This document shows positions 46,089-54,941 of a stretch of 64,000 bases of DNA, piece after piece. A program made the translations under genes and the position numbers. Source of the DNA: SKUL01 sp964487545 (GTDB taxonomy: Bacteria; Bacteroidota; Bacteroidia; Flavobacteriales_D; SKUL01). The notes under the pieces are model-generated. The model had not been told where the DNA came from, made no database searches, and was given only the letters and a program-made list of their open reading frames with translations. The stretch spans positions 59,093 to 123,092 of the forward strand of contig CAZARI010000004.1 in NCBI GenBank assembly GCA_964487545.1. Reading direction: 5' to 3'. Within the stretch, counting starts at the first letter, position 1, and each line of letters starts with the position of its first letter.

Positions 46089-47762
46089 TTAGTAAACCGT
46101 AAATGAAAGGTTTCCGATGGGATTAACACTTCCATCCGGCGCCTTTGCCATTACGTTTTCGATGAGTATTCTTTGATTCCGTGCTGTGTTTGCCAACATT
46201 TGCTTCATCTCGTCTGTTAAACGGTTATTGTTTGATTTTCGTGTAACCGCTTCTCCGCGAATGATCGTTGTCAGTTCGAAAGACACGACAGGATAATCCA
46301 GATCAAATACGAAGTCATCCATTCTGGCACCCACCCCAATCTGAGCTGTTGCCCTGGTTTTTTCGATACGGGTGTCACCGATGGTCAATCCGCCAAACAC
46401 AGGTACGGGCTTCGGCACGTTTCTGCAACGGAAAGTCATGGCCCCCATGTTCGTTTTTGTTCCATCATCCAATTCGGCCGAAACGCTAATAACTGCTTCA
46501 GCTCCGTTTCCTGGTCTGGCCACCCAACCTTCGCTTGTGCGCACTAGGGTACCATTGGTCATGGTTGGTTGGATTTTCTCTGCAGAGAAACCGGGAACCG
46601 AAATTTCAACAGGGTTATCCAGACCACGGTAGAACACGTTCATCTTGGTTGGCGATACCACCAACGATGGTTTTGCCACCTCATATGAAACGTCGAATAG
46701 GAATGGTTGTTCACCTTGTGGACCGCGGAATTTAATCACGCCCTTCCAGGAGCGGAATCCAACTTGATCGGCTGGAATTCGCAGTTTGGCAAATCCATCA
46801 GTACCAATTTCTACCGCTTTGGATTCACCAGTCAGTGTCATATTAGTAGAATCGTGTTCTACAGTTTCACTGGTAGCGATATCCACCGATGGGAAGTTGG
46901 TATCGTCATATGCAGCCAAGAAAACATCTGCCCGGAAGGTATCGCCCTGCAGCACATAGTTTGACTGTGGAATAGCAATCGGCACCAGTTTAGTGAAACG
47001 ATATGAAGAAGCTTCCACATCGGCCATCAGGTAGGTAATTAGATCTGATTCGGCGTTTCTAACATCCGTTTGAATTTTCGACAAGTTGGTAATTACTGCG
47101 GCAATCGGGATGTAGTAGAAATTCATGGACTCCCAATTGGTATTGGTGCCAGATGCGTCTCTTCTGTCCGAAAAGTTGAATACGTTTTGCAGGTTTCCAA
47201 CCAGTACCGGATTGTCGTCGCCCAACAGCTCAACCAACCGATCGCGGTAATTCTCCAGCTCCATGCGAAGATTAGCCGCCGTCAGGTGATTTCCATCGGG
47301 GTGTTCAGTTTGGGGTATTCCAGCGTTTTCACCAATCATTACATTGGTGCTGATGTCGTAATTATCTTTGGTTTTAACGTATTGCAGGGATAAGACCGTA
47401 TCTTGCCCACGTCCGTCAGCAGCGATAACCTCTTCCATCGGAAGGCTTTCTACCTTAGAAATCAGGTAAGCTTTAATTTGGTCTACCTGAACGATCAAGC
47501 CTTCAGCCAAATCGCGAACTTCCTTGGCTTTGTCCCAGTTTTCGCGATACTTCGCAGGATTCTCCTGGTATGAAGCTTCAAATCGCGCATATTGATCGCC
47601 GATCTTTTCTTTGAAAGTAACTTTCGTTGCTTCAAGACCTTCATTGATAATTACAAATGCATCCAGAATTTCTTTCGATACGTTAAGTGCCAAGAGTGCC
47701 GTGAGCACCAGGTACATCATACCGATCATCTTCTGCCTTGGGGTTTCTTTGCCTCCAGCCAT
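46089..47762 (-). CDS. gldM: T9SS motor protein GldM (PorM)
   Basis: 557 residues. N-terminal cytoplasmic tip MAGGKETPRQK, one membrane helix (about 13-33, MIGMMYLVLTALLALNVSKE), then a long helical periplasmic domain and beta domains in the C-terminal half, as in known PorM/GldM structures. With GldL it forms the proton-driven motor that powers secretion and gliding and reaches the GldK/N ring. The gene is 40 bases downstream of gldL. Length matches the family. Confidence 0.97.
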   Translation of the reverse strand: MAGGKETPRQKMIGMMYLVLTALLALNVSKEILDAFVIINEGLEATKVTFKEKIGDQYARFEASYQENPAKYRENWDKAKEVRDLAEGLIVQVDQIKAYLISKVESLPMEEVIAADGRGQDTVLSLQYVKTKDNYDISTNVMIGENAGIPQTEHPDGNHLTAANLRMELENYRDRLVELLGDDNPVLVGNLQNVFNFSDRRDASGTNTNWESMNFYYIPIAAVITNLSKIQTDVRNAESDLITYLMADVEASSYRFTKLVPIAIPQSNYVLQGDTFRADVFLAAYDDTNFPSVDIATSETVEHDSTNMTLTGESKAVEIGTDGFAKLRIPADQVGFRSWKGVIKFRGPQGEQPFLFDVSYEVAKPSLVVSPTKMNVFYRGLDNPVEISVPGFSAEKIQPTMTNGTLVRTSEGWVARPGNGAEAVISVSAELDDGTKTNMGAMTFRCRNVPKPVPVFGGLTIGDTRIEKTRATAQIGVGARMDDFVFDLDYPVVSFELTTIIRGEAVTRKSNNNRLTDEMKQMLANTARNQRILIENVMAKAPDGSVNPIGNLSFTVY

Positions 47763-47802
47763 TTTCTAACAACTATTTTGTTTGGTTAAATAAAAACACA
47801 GA

Positions 47803-48585
47803 CTATTGCTTGTTGACGGTCATAGCAGACAGCATGTTGCCATAAATGGTATTCAACGAAGCCAAGTTGCTGGATAATGCGGCAATATTCTCTTTATATC
47901 TTCTGGTATCCTCTACTGATTCATTAAGGTTGCTAAGCAGTTCCCCGATACCTTCATACAGTCCTCTTGATTTACTCAACTCCTGATACTGTAATTCGTA
48001 CATATCATTCAGTTGCGTTAAGTTCGATGACATTCTCTCGAGGCTGGCGCCTGCAGATTGGCCGGCCTCAGCGTGACTGGTGAGTCCAACGAGGGTTTCT
48101 GAAGCACGGGCATACGAATCTGACAATTCAGATACTCTGGTAGATGCTCCTTGTAAGTTGCTGACATATTCATTGGTAGCCACAGAAGCGTCACCAATTT
48201 CGCGAAGTTGCCCTGCTTGTGTGCTCAATGCACGCATGCCTTCTCCAAGGCTGGCAATCAATTCGGGTTCAATCCGTGCTTCTTCAAGCATCTGATCGAG
48301 CTGTTCGGTAATAGAGCCTTTCTCTTCAATCATTACGTCGCTGTGTTCAGCTCTTTCGCCGGTGTTTAATTCTGGATACACCAATCCCCAATCCGGCTCT
48401 TCATGCAGTGGTTCAAATGCTGAAAAGAAAAATATCACCGCTTCGGTAGTAAGACCAACGGTGAGCATGACGCCCGCACCGGGCCAGTGTTGAATCTTAA
48501 ATAGTGCACCCAAAATTACAACAGACGCACCCCAGCCATACAATTTGGCCATGAACAATTTCCAATTTTTACTTCCTGGTCTCAT
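47803..48585 (-). CDS. gldL: T9SS motor protein GldL (PorL)
   Basis: 260 residues. Two N-terminal membrane helices (about 15-35 and 40-60), with LYGWGASVVILGALFKIQHWPG and the acidic VGLTTEAVIFFFSAFEP whose Glu is the proposed proton-path residue in GldL. The rest is cytoplasmic and helical with heptad-like Leu/Ser runs. It forms the pentameric stator-like part of the motor with a GldM dimer. Located 46 bases after gldK. Confidence 0.97.
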   Translation of the reverse strand: MRPGSKNWKLFMAKLYGWGASVVILGALFKIQHWPGAGVMLTVGLTTEAVIFFFSAFEPLHEEPDWGLVYPELNTGERAEHSDVMIEEKGSITEQLDQMLEEARIEPELIASLGEGMRALSTQAGQLREIGDASVATNEYVSNLQGASTRVSELSDSYARASETLVGLTSHAEAGQSAGASLERMSSNLTQLNDMYELQYQELSKSRGLYEGIGELLSNLNESVEDTRRYKENIAALSSNLASLNTIYGNMLSAMTVNKQ

Positions 48586-48631
48586 AATTCCCTAGCTTTT
48601 AATTTGATTTTGGTTTAGAATTGATTATTGA

Positions 48632-49981
48632 TTAGTTCCATGTTTTCGGATCACCGGTTTTACCTCTTCCCAGGTAGCTCATCACTGAGCGGAATCCGAC
48701 ATAAGATTTGGCTGTGTCCTGATACTCGAATGAACGGGTACCACATTGTAGATAATAGGATATATCCTTCCATGAGCCACCTCGAATTACCTTTCGCTTT
48801 AATGCGGGCGGATCATTGGTTTTCGCATCGTATTGATATTCGGGATTCATATCGTGTGAAAAGTCGTAGACTGAGGGGTCGAATGCAGTACTGGTCCATT
48901 CTGCAACGTTACCTGCCATGCAGTACAACCCATAACCATTTGGCTCATAACTATGTACATCAACAGGATGCAATCCATCGTCATCAACATAATCTCCGCG
49001 AAGCGGCTTGAAGTTGGCCAGCGGACATCCGAGTCTGTTTCGGATATACGGCCCACCCCATGGGTAGGTGCTCAGGTTAAGTCCGCCCCGTGCTGCATAT
49101 TCCCATTCCGCTTCGGTAGGTAATCTGAATTTATGAACATACGTTTCTCCATTGGAGTGTTTCCAGGTATCCAACAGACGGGTTCTCCATACATTAAAAG
49201 CATTCGCTTGCCCCCAAGTGACACCTACCACGGGGTAGTTGTCATAGGCCGGGTGCCAGAAGTAGGCTTCGGTCATGGGTTCGTTATACGAGTAAGTAAA
49301 ATCGTGGATCCACACCAAAGTATCGGGATACACAGGAATAACCTCCCGGATGATAAACTGCGACCGGTCTACGTGCCCACGGATGGCATTGGTACTTCCG
49401 AGTTGATTTTCGAACGACAAATCCAGGTCGCGCGTAGATTTACGGGCAGCACTTTTCAGGTCAATCCAATAGTATTCAAACAACAATTTTCGCGTATCTA
49501 TCTCTTTGCGACGATAAAACCTTTCGTGCTCCGGCAAAAACATATCAAAGAGTTCCTCGCGTTCTTCTTCATCGTTCCAGCGGATTCGTTCTCTCCAATT
49601 AATAATGGGCGGATACAGCTCCTCGCCATAGGCATCCTCCTCGAACACGTGCTCTCCAATACCGGCTTCACCCAATCGCATGTGTGCAATGGAGTCGCGT
49701 ACCCAGTATACAAACTGGCGATATTCATTATTAGATACCTCTGTGTCGTCCATGTAGAAGGCAGCCACAGTAACGGTTTTACTTTTGGTGTTCATGGCGT
49801 AAGGCACGTCCTGATCATTTGGCCCCATAACGAAGCTTCCGAAATGAATATAATTCATTCCATAAGGGTTATACTGAACAAAATCCTCGCGCGGTTGAAC
49901 GCCGATGAGTTCACCTCTGCCACCTCCACCGCAACTCGAGATCACGGTTAAAACAGCCATAAATAAGAGCAACTTTTTCAT
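48632..49981 (-). CDS. gldK: T9SS ring lipoprotein GldK (PorK)
   Basis: 449 residues from ATG 49981, giving MKKLLLFMAVLTVISSCGGGG with a lipobox ending in Cys17; the frame goes 13 codons further upstream without improving the signal. The body is a formylglycine-generating-enzyme (SUMF1/FGE-sulfatase) fold: DTEVSNNEYRQFV, VGVTWGQANAF, LPTEAEWEYAARGG and GNVAEWTS followed by VIRGGSWKD. In T9SS the fold is structural, tethering the ring to the outer membrane. Lies 89 bases after porP. Confidence 0.97.
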   Translation of the reverse strand: MKKLLLFMAVLTVISSCGGGGRGELIGVQPREDFVQYNPYGMNYIHFGSFVMGPNDQDVPYAMNTKSKTVTVAAFYMDDTEVSNNEYRQFVYWVRDSIAHMRLGEAGIGEHVFEEDAYGEELYPPIINWRERIRWNDEEEREELFDMFLPEHERFYRRKEIDTRKLLFEYYWIDLKSAARKSTRDLDLSFENQLGSTNAIRGHVDRSQFIIREVIPVYPDTLVWIHDFTYSYNEPMTEAYFWHPAYDNYPVVGVTWGQANAFNVWRTRLLDTWKHSNGETYVHKFRLPTEAEWEYAARGGLNLSTYPWGGPYIRNRLGCPLANFKPLRGDYVDDDGLHPVDVHSYEPNGYGLYCMAGNVAEWTSTAFDPSVYDFSHDMNPEYQYDAKTNDPPALKRKVIRGGSWKDISYYLQCGTRSFEYQDTAKSYVGFRSVMSYLGRGKTGDPKTWN

Positions 49982-50070
49982 CTCTCTATGGTTTAACAGT
50001 TTCAGAAAAATAGGTTTCACAATCGTTAATAGAACCCAAGTTTTACGGAAGCTGTGTGGTTTTTGTTACA

Positions 50071-50997
50071 CTACAAGAATCTCACGGATTTGTGAATTTC
50101 TTTGCTCAATGGTCTTTCTATCTTAAAGCAGAAGTTCACGCTTATTTCGTGACTTCCGTTGCTGTAGTTTGACAGCTCTGAAGTGGTCACATCATAAGAA
50201 TAACCTATACGTAAAGTATTGTTGCCAAATTGGTGCTGATAACCCAACTGCGGAGCGATAGCATCAACTGTGCGGTATGTAACGCCCAGCCAGATCATCT
50301 TATTGCCTGTATGGTACTCTGCATTCAGGTTGATGTCGTATTGTGTAGAAGCGATATCTGATTTAACCAGCACATTAGGGTTTAAATTAATTGACGGGTG
50401 CACGTCAAAAATATAACCTCCCATCAGGTAGTAGTGCCGTGCTAAGGAGATGTTCACATCTGTCATATCTCCTTCGGTGAGGTGAGTGCTTGACAGCCCT
50501 GCGTAGAATTTTCCTGGCCGGTGAAAATAAACACCGAGCGAGGCATCAAATTTAGTGTTGCTCTGGCTGGTTAGAGGAATCGCTGAATCTTCGCTCGTAA
50601 TCGGATTCCAGTTAGTGCCTATTGAGCTATTGTACATCCCGATTGAGGCGCCAACATTCAGAAAATTGCTACCCACCTTTAGGTGATAGGCATAATGTGC
50701 GCGCAAAATATTGGTTGTTAACTGACCTATTCGATCATTAAAAAACGTCAGACCGACGCCACTTCTAATAGAGGCAATCGGCGCGTGGCCGTTAAAAAGC
50801 ATCGTAGTTGGTGCGCCATCGAAACCCGCCCACTGATTACGATACATTAGGGTAGCACAAATTGCGTCTTTACTTCCAGCAAAAGCCGGGTTGATTGACA
50901 GCCGGTCAGCCATAAACTGAGTAAACTGTGGATCCTGCTGTGCGGCAGAAGTGGAAACAATCAACAGACCAATTAATAGGGTAAATATTCGTATCAT
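50071..50997 (-). CDS. porP: PorP/SprF-family outer membrane protein of the T9SS operon
   Basis: 308 residues. Signal peptide (1-19, ending STSAAQ), then DPQFTQFMADRLSINPAFAGS and LMYRNQWAGFDGAPTTMLFNGH, hallmark of PorP/SprF. Barrel strands follow, with RIGYSYDVTTSELSNYSNG and GSHEISVNFCF near the end. Its place before gldK-L-M-N matches the porP-K-L-M-N order known in Porphyromonas gingivalis. It shares the family with the protein at 31289-32218 but is divergent from it, so the two probably serve different roles: this one tied to the core machine, the other to the adhesin. Confidence 0.92.
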   Translation of the reverse strand: MIRIFTLLIGLLIVSTSAAQQDPQFTQFMADRLSINPAFAGSKDAICATLMYRNQWAGFDGAPTTMLFNGHAPIASIRSGVGLTFFNDRIGQLTTNILRAHYAYHLKVGSNFLNVGASIGMYNSSIGTNWNPITSEDSAIPLTSQSNTKFDASLGVYFHRPGKFYAGLSSTHLTEGDMTDVNISLARHYYLMGGYIFDVHPSINLNPNVLVKSDIASTQYDINLNAEYHTGNKMIWLGVTYRTVDAIAPQLGYQHQFGNNTLRIGYSYDVTTSELSNYSNGSHEISVNFCFKIERPLSKEIHKSVRFL

Positions 50998-51065
50998 ACG
51001 TACTTGCTGGTTTTTAGACGGCGGTTATCAGCTTTGCTGGATGGTTATGTAGGTTTGAAACGGGG

Positions 51066-51095
51066 CTAAAATAAAGAATTTCTTAATCACACAAA
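51066..51095 (-). promoter_or_regulatory. Candidate promoter of the porP-gldKLMN operon
   Basis: On the minus strand: TTTG, 18-base spacer, TATTTTAG followed by C. One mismatch to TAnnTTTG, same form as the metK and adhesin-locus candidates. It lies about 70 bases before the porP start. Nothing else is evident in 50998-51144. Confidence 0.42.
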
Positions 51096-51144
51096 AATTT
51101 TTCAACAACTACCCCCCAACTTACATGTCTTGTCATTTGCGACA

Positions 51145-52323
51145 TCAGGCTAACTTTTGAAAGGTTTTCCACCATAAATCAGGTATTTCCTCATTGCAGG
51201 CCATCTGGTAATCTTCGTAGCTGCTGGGCACCAAGTGATGTCTTTCGAACTTAAATTTATTGGCCTCGGGATAGGGAACACTGAGCCACCAACGATCGGA
51301 TACTTTGCTTTTGTAAAACAACAATTCGTGCTCAAAATTTTTCAGCACCACCTGATATTTGAAATACCTGTCTTCGTCTCGAAACGGGAAATCACTCTTT
51401 CGTTGGTAAAATCCATCGATAAAGCACCAAATCATTTGCGCCACTAAATGTGCGGTCTGCCCCATGCGGTCATATTTTGGGTTGTATTCGTAAATGCCGA
51501 AAGAAGTGAGTTTATCACTCATGCCTGCATAGCGACAAATCTGACAGGCGTCTTCTCCGTAAAACCCATTCGGACCCGAAAGCGCTGAACCTGGAGCATC
51601 GGAATGTCTAATGGCAGAAATATCAAAACTCACCAAATCGGCATTTCGAACAATCGGTTCTGTGGCTGCCATATTATTTTTAAAAATGCCGAGCCTGTAG
51701 GTGTCAAAAAACAGTTTTTCCATCAATTCCAGCTCAATACTGCTCAAAAAGTAGGTCTGATATCCAATATTGCTGAAGTTGAAAAGGAAGTTGGGTTCGT
51801 GCAGAATAATTTTGTTAAGAAATGCCTCGGAGTGAAATTCGTCTTGCTCGCGGCTCAGATCAAAAACGCGGTCAACGGTGAGCACATTAATGGTTTGCTC
51901 GAGTTTTTCGTAGGCGGCGAAGTTAGCATAGGTCAAATCGTGGCTGCCCCCAATGATCACTGGTATTACATTGCGGCGAACCAATGCGCTTACAACCGAT
52001 TTAAGCGCAAATTGCGTGTCCGCTACTTTTTCTCCGGCTTTAATATTCCCCAGATCGCAGACCAAGAAATTGTTTCTCACCGGAGGAAACAAGCGGTACA
52101 GATGCTTTCTGACCTCATCCGGACCATCAGCACTTCCACGATTATTCCGCGACAGACGGTCTTCCTCTACCCCAACAATGGCCAGCTTAAAATTGGTCCA
52201 GTCGGGAAACTCATCGGTATACACTGAAATGAGCGCTCCGATAGACTCTTCGTGAAAAGAATCCACAGCGTAGGACTGATCGTTGAGTGCAGAAAAATAG
52301 ATTGACAAGTCTGGTGACGACAT
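51145..52323 (-). CDS. Ureohydrolase-fold (arginase/formimidoylglutamase-like) protein lacking two metal ligands
   Basis: 392 residues. The fold of the arginase/agmatinase/formimidoylglutamase family is supported by VIIGGSHDLTYAN (residues 122-134), VDRVFDLS (150-157), SNIGYQTYF and VSFDISAIRHSDAPGSALSGPNGF (231-254). The usual six metal ligands are only partly kept: His128, Asp151, Asp155 and Asp234 are present, but the second His of DAHxD is Val153 and the second Asp of SFDxD is Ser236. Bacteroidota genomes often label such proteins formimidoylglutamase. Loss of two ligands makes binuclear manganese catalysis doubtful. It starts at the base after the topA stop. Confidence 0.8.
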   Translation of the reverse strand: MSSPDLSIYFSALNDQSYAVDSFHEESIGALISVYTDEFPDWTNFKLAIVGVEEDRLSRNNRGSADGPDEVRKHLYRLFPPVRNNFLVCDLGNIKAGEKVADTQFALKSVVSALVRRNVIPVIIGGSHDLTYANFAAYEKLEQTINVLTVDRVFDLSREQDEFHSEAFLNKIILHEPNFLFNFSNIGYQTYFLSSIELELMEKLFFDTYRLGIFKNNMAATEPIVRNADLVSFDISAIRHSDAPGSALSGPNGFYGEDACQICRYAGMSDKLTSFGIYEYNPKYDRMGQTAHLVAQMIWCFIDGFYQRKSDFPFRDEDRYFKYQVVLKNFEHELLFYKSKVSDRWWLSVPYPEANKFKFERHHLVPSSYEDYQMACNEEIPDLWWKTFQKLA

Positions 52324-54726
52324 CTACTTTTTGGTTTTTTTGGTTGCCGATGCTTTTGAAGGAGCCTTTTTGGTGGTTTTTTTAGTGACCTTTTTGGTGG
52401 TGGTTTTGGCCGATTTCGCCGCAGCTTTTCCCCGTTTCGGTTTTTTAGCAGACTCTTCGGCAATTTTAAGGCATTCTTCCAATGTCAGCGCTGTTGGCTC
52501 AACATCTTTCGGAATTCTAAAGTTATTTTTCCCGATTTTGATGTAGGGTCCATAACGCCCATTCAGTACCTGAACATCTGGATTTTCGTCAAACAGTTTA
52601 ATTGTTCTGTTCCTTTCGATCGCTTTCTTTTCTTCAATCAGTGTTTTTGCCTGATCGAAACCAATACTGTACACATCTTCTTCCAGTTCTTTGGTTATCG
52701 AAGCAAAGAGCTTTCCGTGACGCACGTATGGTCCAAACCGTCCTACCCCTGCCACAATCTGTTCGCCTTCGTATTCACCGAGATCGCGTGGCAACAGAAA
52801 AAGTTTCAGTGCCTCTTCTAGGGTGATCGTAGCTATGCTCTGTCCTTTTTGCAACGAAGCAAACTGCGGTTTTTCTTCTTCTGATGTTTCACCTATCTGA
52901 GCCATTGGTCCGTATCGGCCAATGCGGGCAATCACTTTTTTGCCCGTTTTCGGGTCGATGCCCAGCTCGCGTTCTCCGCTTGCGCGTTCAGAATGCTCAA
53001 GGGTTTGTTCAACCAGCTTGTGAAAGGGTTTATAAAACCTGTCAATCATCTCTGACCAAACCTTATGACCTTCAGCGATTTCATCAAACTCTTTCTCTAC
53101 CGAAGCGGTGAAGTTATAGTCGAGAATATCGCTAAAATGTTCAACCAGAAAATCATTCACCACCATGCCAATATCTGTGGGAAACAGCTTATTCTTTTCA
53201 GCGCCAGTGCGCTCCTGCCTCACAGTTTCGTGCACCGTGATGCCTTTAAGCTCCAACACACGGTAATCACGCATTTCGCCGTCCAGTGATTCTTTTGCCA
53301 CATATCCTCTTTTTTGAATGGTTGATATGGTTGGCGCATAAGTGGACGGCCGGCCGATTCCTAGCTCTTCGAGCTTTTTTACCAGACTCGCTTCGGCATA
53401 TCTCGGCGGATGCTGCGTAAAGCGCTCCACGGCAGATATTGAATCTACTCCCAATTTTTCCCCTTCAGCAAGTGGCGGAAGCATTCCTTTTGCTTCTTCT
53501 TCGGGTTCGTCGTCACGACCTTCGAGGTAAACTTTCAGAAAGCCTTCAAATTTGAGCACCTCGCCTTTGGCAACAAAAGCCTCTTCACGGCCAGATACAT
53601 TGATTTGAGCCGTGGTGCGCTCCAATTGGGCTTCGGTCATTTGCGAAGCGATGGTTCGTTTCCATATCAAATCGTATAAGCGCTGTTCGCGGGGATCGGC
53701 ACTAATTGCAGAAACGCTGAGATCAGTAGGTCTGATGGCTTCGTGCGCCTCCTGTGCAGACTTGCTTTTGGTGGTGAACTTTTTCGGGTTTGAAAAATCT
53801 TCACCGTACAAATCGATAATGGTTTTTTGCGCCGACTGCACCGCAAAATCGGATAAGTTTACTGAGTCGGTTCGCATATAGGTAATATGCCCGGCTTCGT
53901 ATAGGCGCTGGGCAAGCTGCATGGTCTGCGCAACAGAATAGCCCATTTTTCTGCTAGCTTCTTGTTGCAGGGTAGATGTGATAAAAGGCGGAGCGGGGTT
54001 CTTTACCGCTGGTTTCTTCTCCACTTTGGCAACAGTAAAATCTGCTCCTGCACACTGCGCAAGAAAATCACGGCTTTCGTCTTGGTTCAATCGCCGGGCA
54101 AGGCTGGCTTCAAATGCTGCATCTGCACTGTTTCTGAATTGTGCGGATACTTTAAAGCTCGATGTGCTTTTAAAGTTCCGTATTTCGCGTTCTCTTTCAA
54201 CAATCAACCGCACAGCAACCGACTGCACCCTTCCTGCAGAAAGTGAAGGACGGATTTTTCTCCAAAGAATGGGTGAGATTTCATATCCTACCAACCGATC
54301 GAGTACCCGTCGGGCCTGCTGAGCATCCACCAGATGTCGATCCACTTTTCGCGGATTCTGTATGGCTTTTTCTATCGCCGTTTTGGTGATTTCATTAAAT
54401 ACAATTCTTCTGGTGTTGCCTTCAGAGAGCCCGAGGGTTTCCGCTAAATGCCACGAAATGGCTTCTCCTTCGCGGTCCTCATCCGTCGCTAACCAAACCA
54501 CCTCGGCTTTCTTGGTTAGCTTTTTCAACTCACCAATCAAGGCCTTCTTGTCATCGGGCACTTCATAGATGGGTTGATATCCGTTTTCAACATCAATGGC
54601 AAGGTCTTTTGATGCCAGATCGCGGACATGACCGAAGCTGGATTTAACAGTAAAATCCTTTCCCAGATACCCTTCAATGGTCTTCGCCTTTGCCGGCGAC
54701 TCAACAATTACAAGATTTTTTGCCAT
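52324..54726 (-). CDS. topA: DNA topoisomerase I
   Basis: 800 residues from ATG 54726 (MAKNLVIVESPAKAKTIEGY), the normal start; the longer frame to 54861 is rejected. Type IA features: toprim motif TDEDREGEA (81-89), catalytic Tyr283 in ITYMRTDSVNLS. Instead of C4 zinc fingers the C-terminus has repeats of the form GRYGPYxxxG (topoisomerase C-terminal repeats, about 585-745), then a Lys/Ala/Thr-rich basic tail of about 45 residues resembling eukaryotic histone H1 tails, likely for DNA binding. It relaxes negative supercoils. Divergent from miaB. Confidence 0.96.
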   Translation of the reverse strand: MAKNLVIVESPAKAKTIEGYLGKDFTVKSSFGHVRDLASKDLAIDVENGYQPIYEVPDDKKALIGELKKLTKKAEVVWLATDEDREGEAISWHLAETLGLSEGNTRRIVFNEITKTAIEKAIQNPRKVDRHLVDAQQARRVLDRLVGYEISPILWRKIRPSLSAGRVQSVAVRLIVEREREIRNFKSTSSFKVSAQFRNSADAAFEASLARRLNQDESRDFLAQCAGADFTVAKVEKKPAVKNPAPPFITSTLQQEASRKMGYSVAQTMQLAQRLYEAGHITYMRTDSVNLSDFAVQSAQKTIIDLYGEDFSNPKKFTTKSKSAQEAHEAIRPTDLSVSAISADPREQRLYDLIWKRTIASQMTEAQLERTTAQINVSGREEAFVAKGEVLKFEGFLKVYLEGRDDEPEEEAKGMLPPLAEGEKLGVDSISAVERFTQHPPRYAEASLVKKLEELGIGRPSTYAPTISTIQKRGYVAKESLDGEMRDYRVLELKGITVHETVRQERTGAEKNKLFPTDIGMVVNDFLVEHFSDILDYNFTASVEKEFDEIAEGHKVWSEMIDRFYKPFHKLVEQTLEHSERASGERELGIDPKTGKKVIARIGRYGPMAQIGETSEEEKPQFASLQKGQSIATITLEEALKLFLLPRDLGEYEGEQIVAGVGRFGPYVRHGKLFASITKELEEDVYSIGFDQAKTLIEEKKAIERNRTIKLFDENPDVQVLNGRYGPYIKIGKNNFRIPKDVEPTALTLEECLKIAEESAKKPKRGKAAAKSAKTTTKKVTKKTTKKAPSKASATKKTKK

Positions 54727-54875
54727 AATTTTGCGGCGAATAAGGGGGTTTAAAACGACTTTTTGTGATCTGCAAAATAAGTCATTAGTATGGTGAGCTA
54801 CCAAAGATTTTTTCAAATCATTAACTATCAACCCCTTTCGAGCTCGCCCATCAACCAACATTCACTTAAATCATG

Positions 54876-54909
54876 CTGACACTATGTCAGACGTACTACA
54901 TTAATACGT
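54876..54909. promoter_or_regulatory. Two adjacent inverted repeats in the topA-miaB intergenic region
   Basis: CTGACA-CTA-TGTCAG (54876-54890) is a perfect 6-3-6 palindrome; next to it ACGTA-N9-TACGT (54891-54909) runs into the miaB -7 box. Both lie where a regulator could block the miaB promoter. Operator function is inferred only. Confidence 0.4.
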
Positions 54910-54916
54910 ACCTTTG
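54909..54916 (+). promoter_or_regulatory. miaB -7 box
   Basis: TACCTTTG followed by C, an exact match to TAnnTTTG, 25 bases before the ATG at 54942. It supports 54942 over the frame's earlier start at 54873, which would lie upstream of the promoter. The -33 element is weak. Confidence 0.6.
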
Positions 54917-54941
54917 CAAGTTCAAAATCCAAGAAAAATCT

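Noticed and set aside
49133..49951. 272-codon open frame antisense to gldK
   Set aside because: Shadow of a clear gldK; no motif or promoter.
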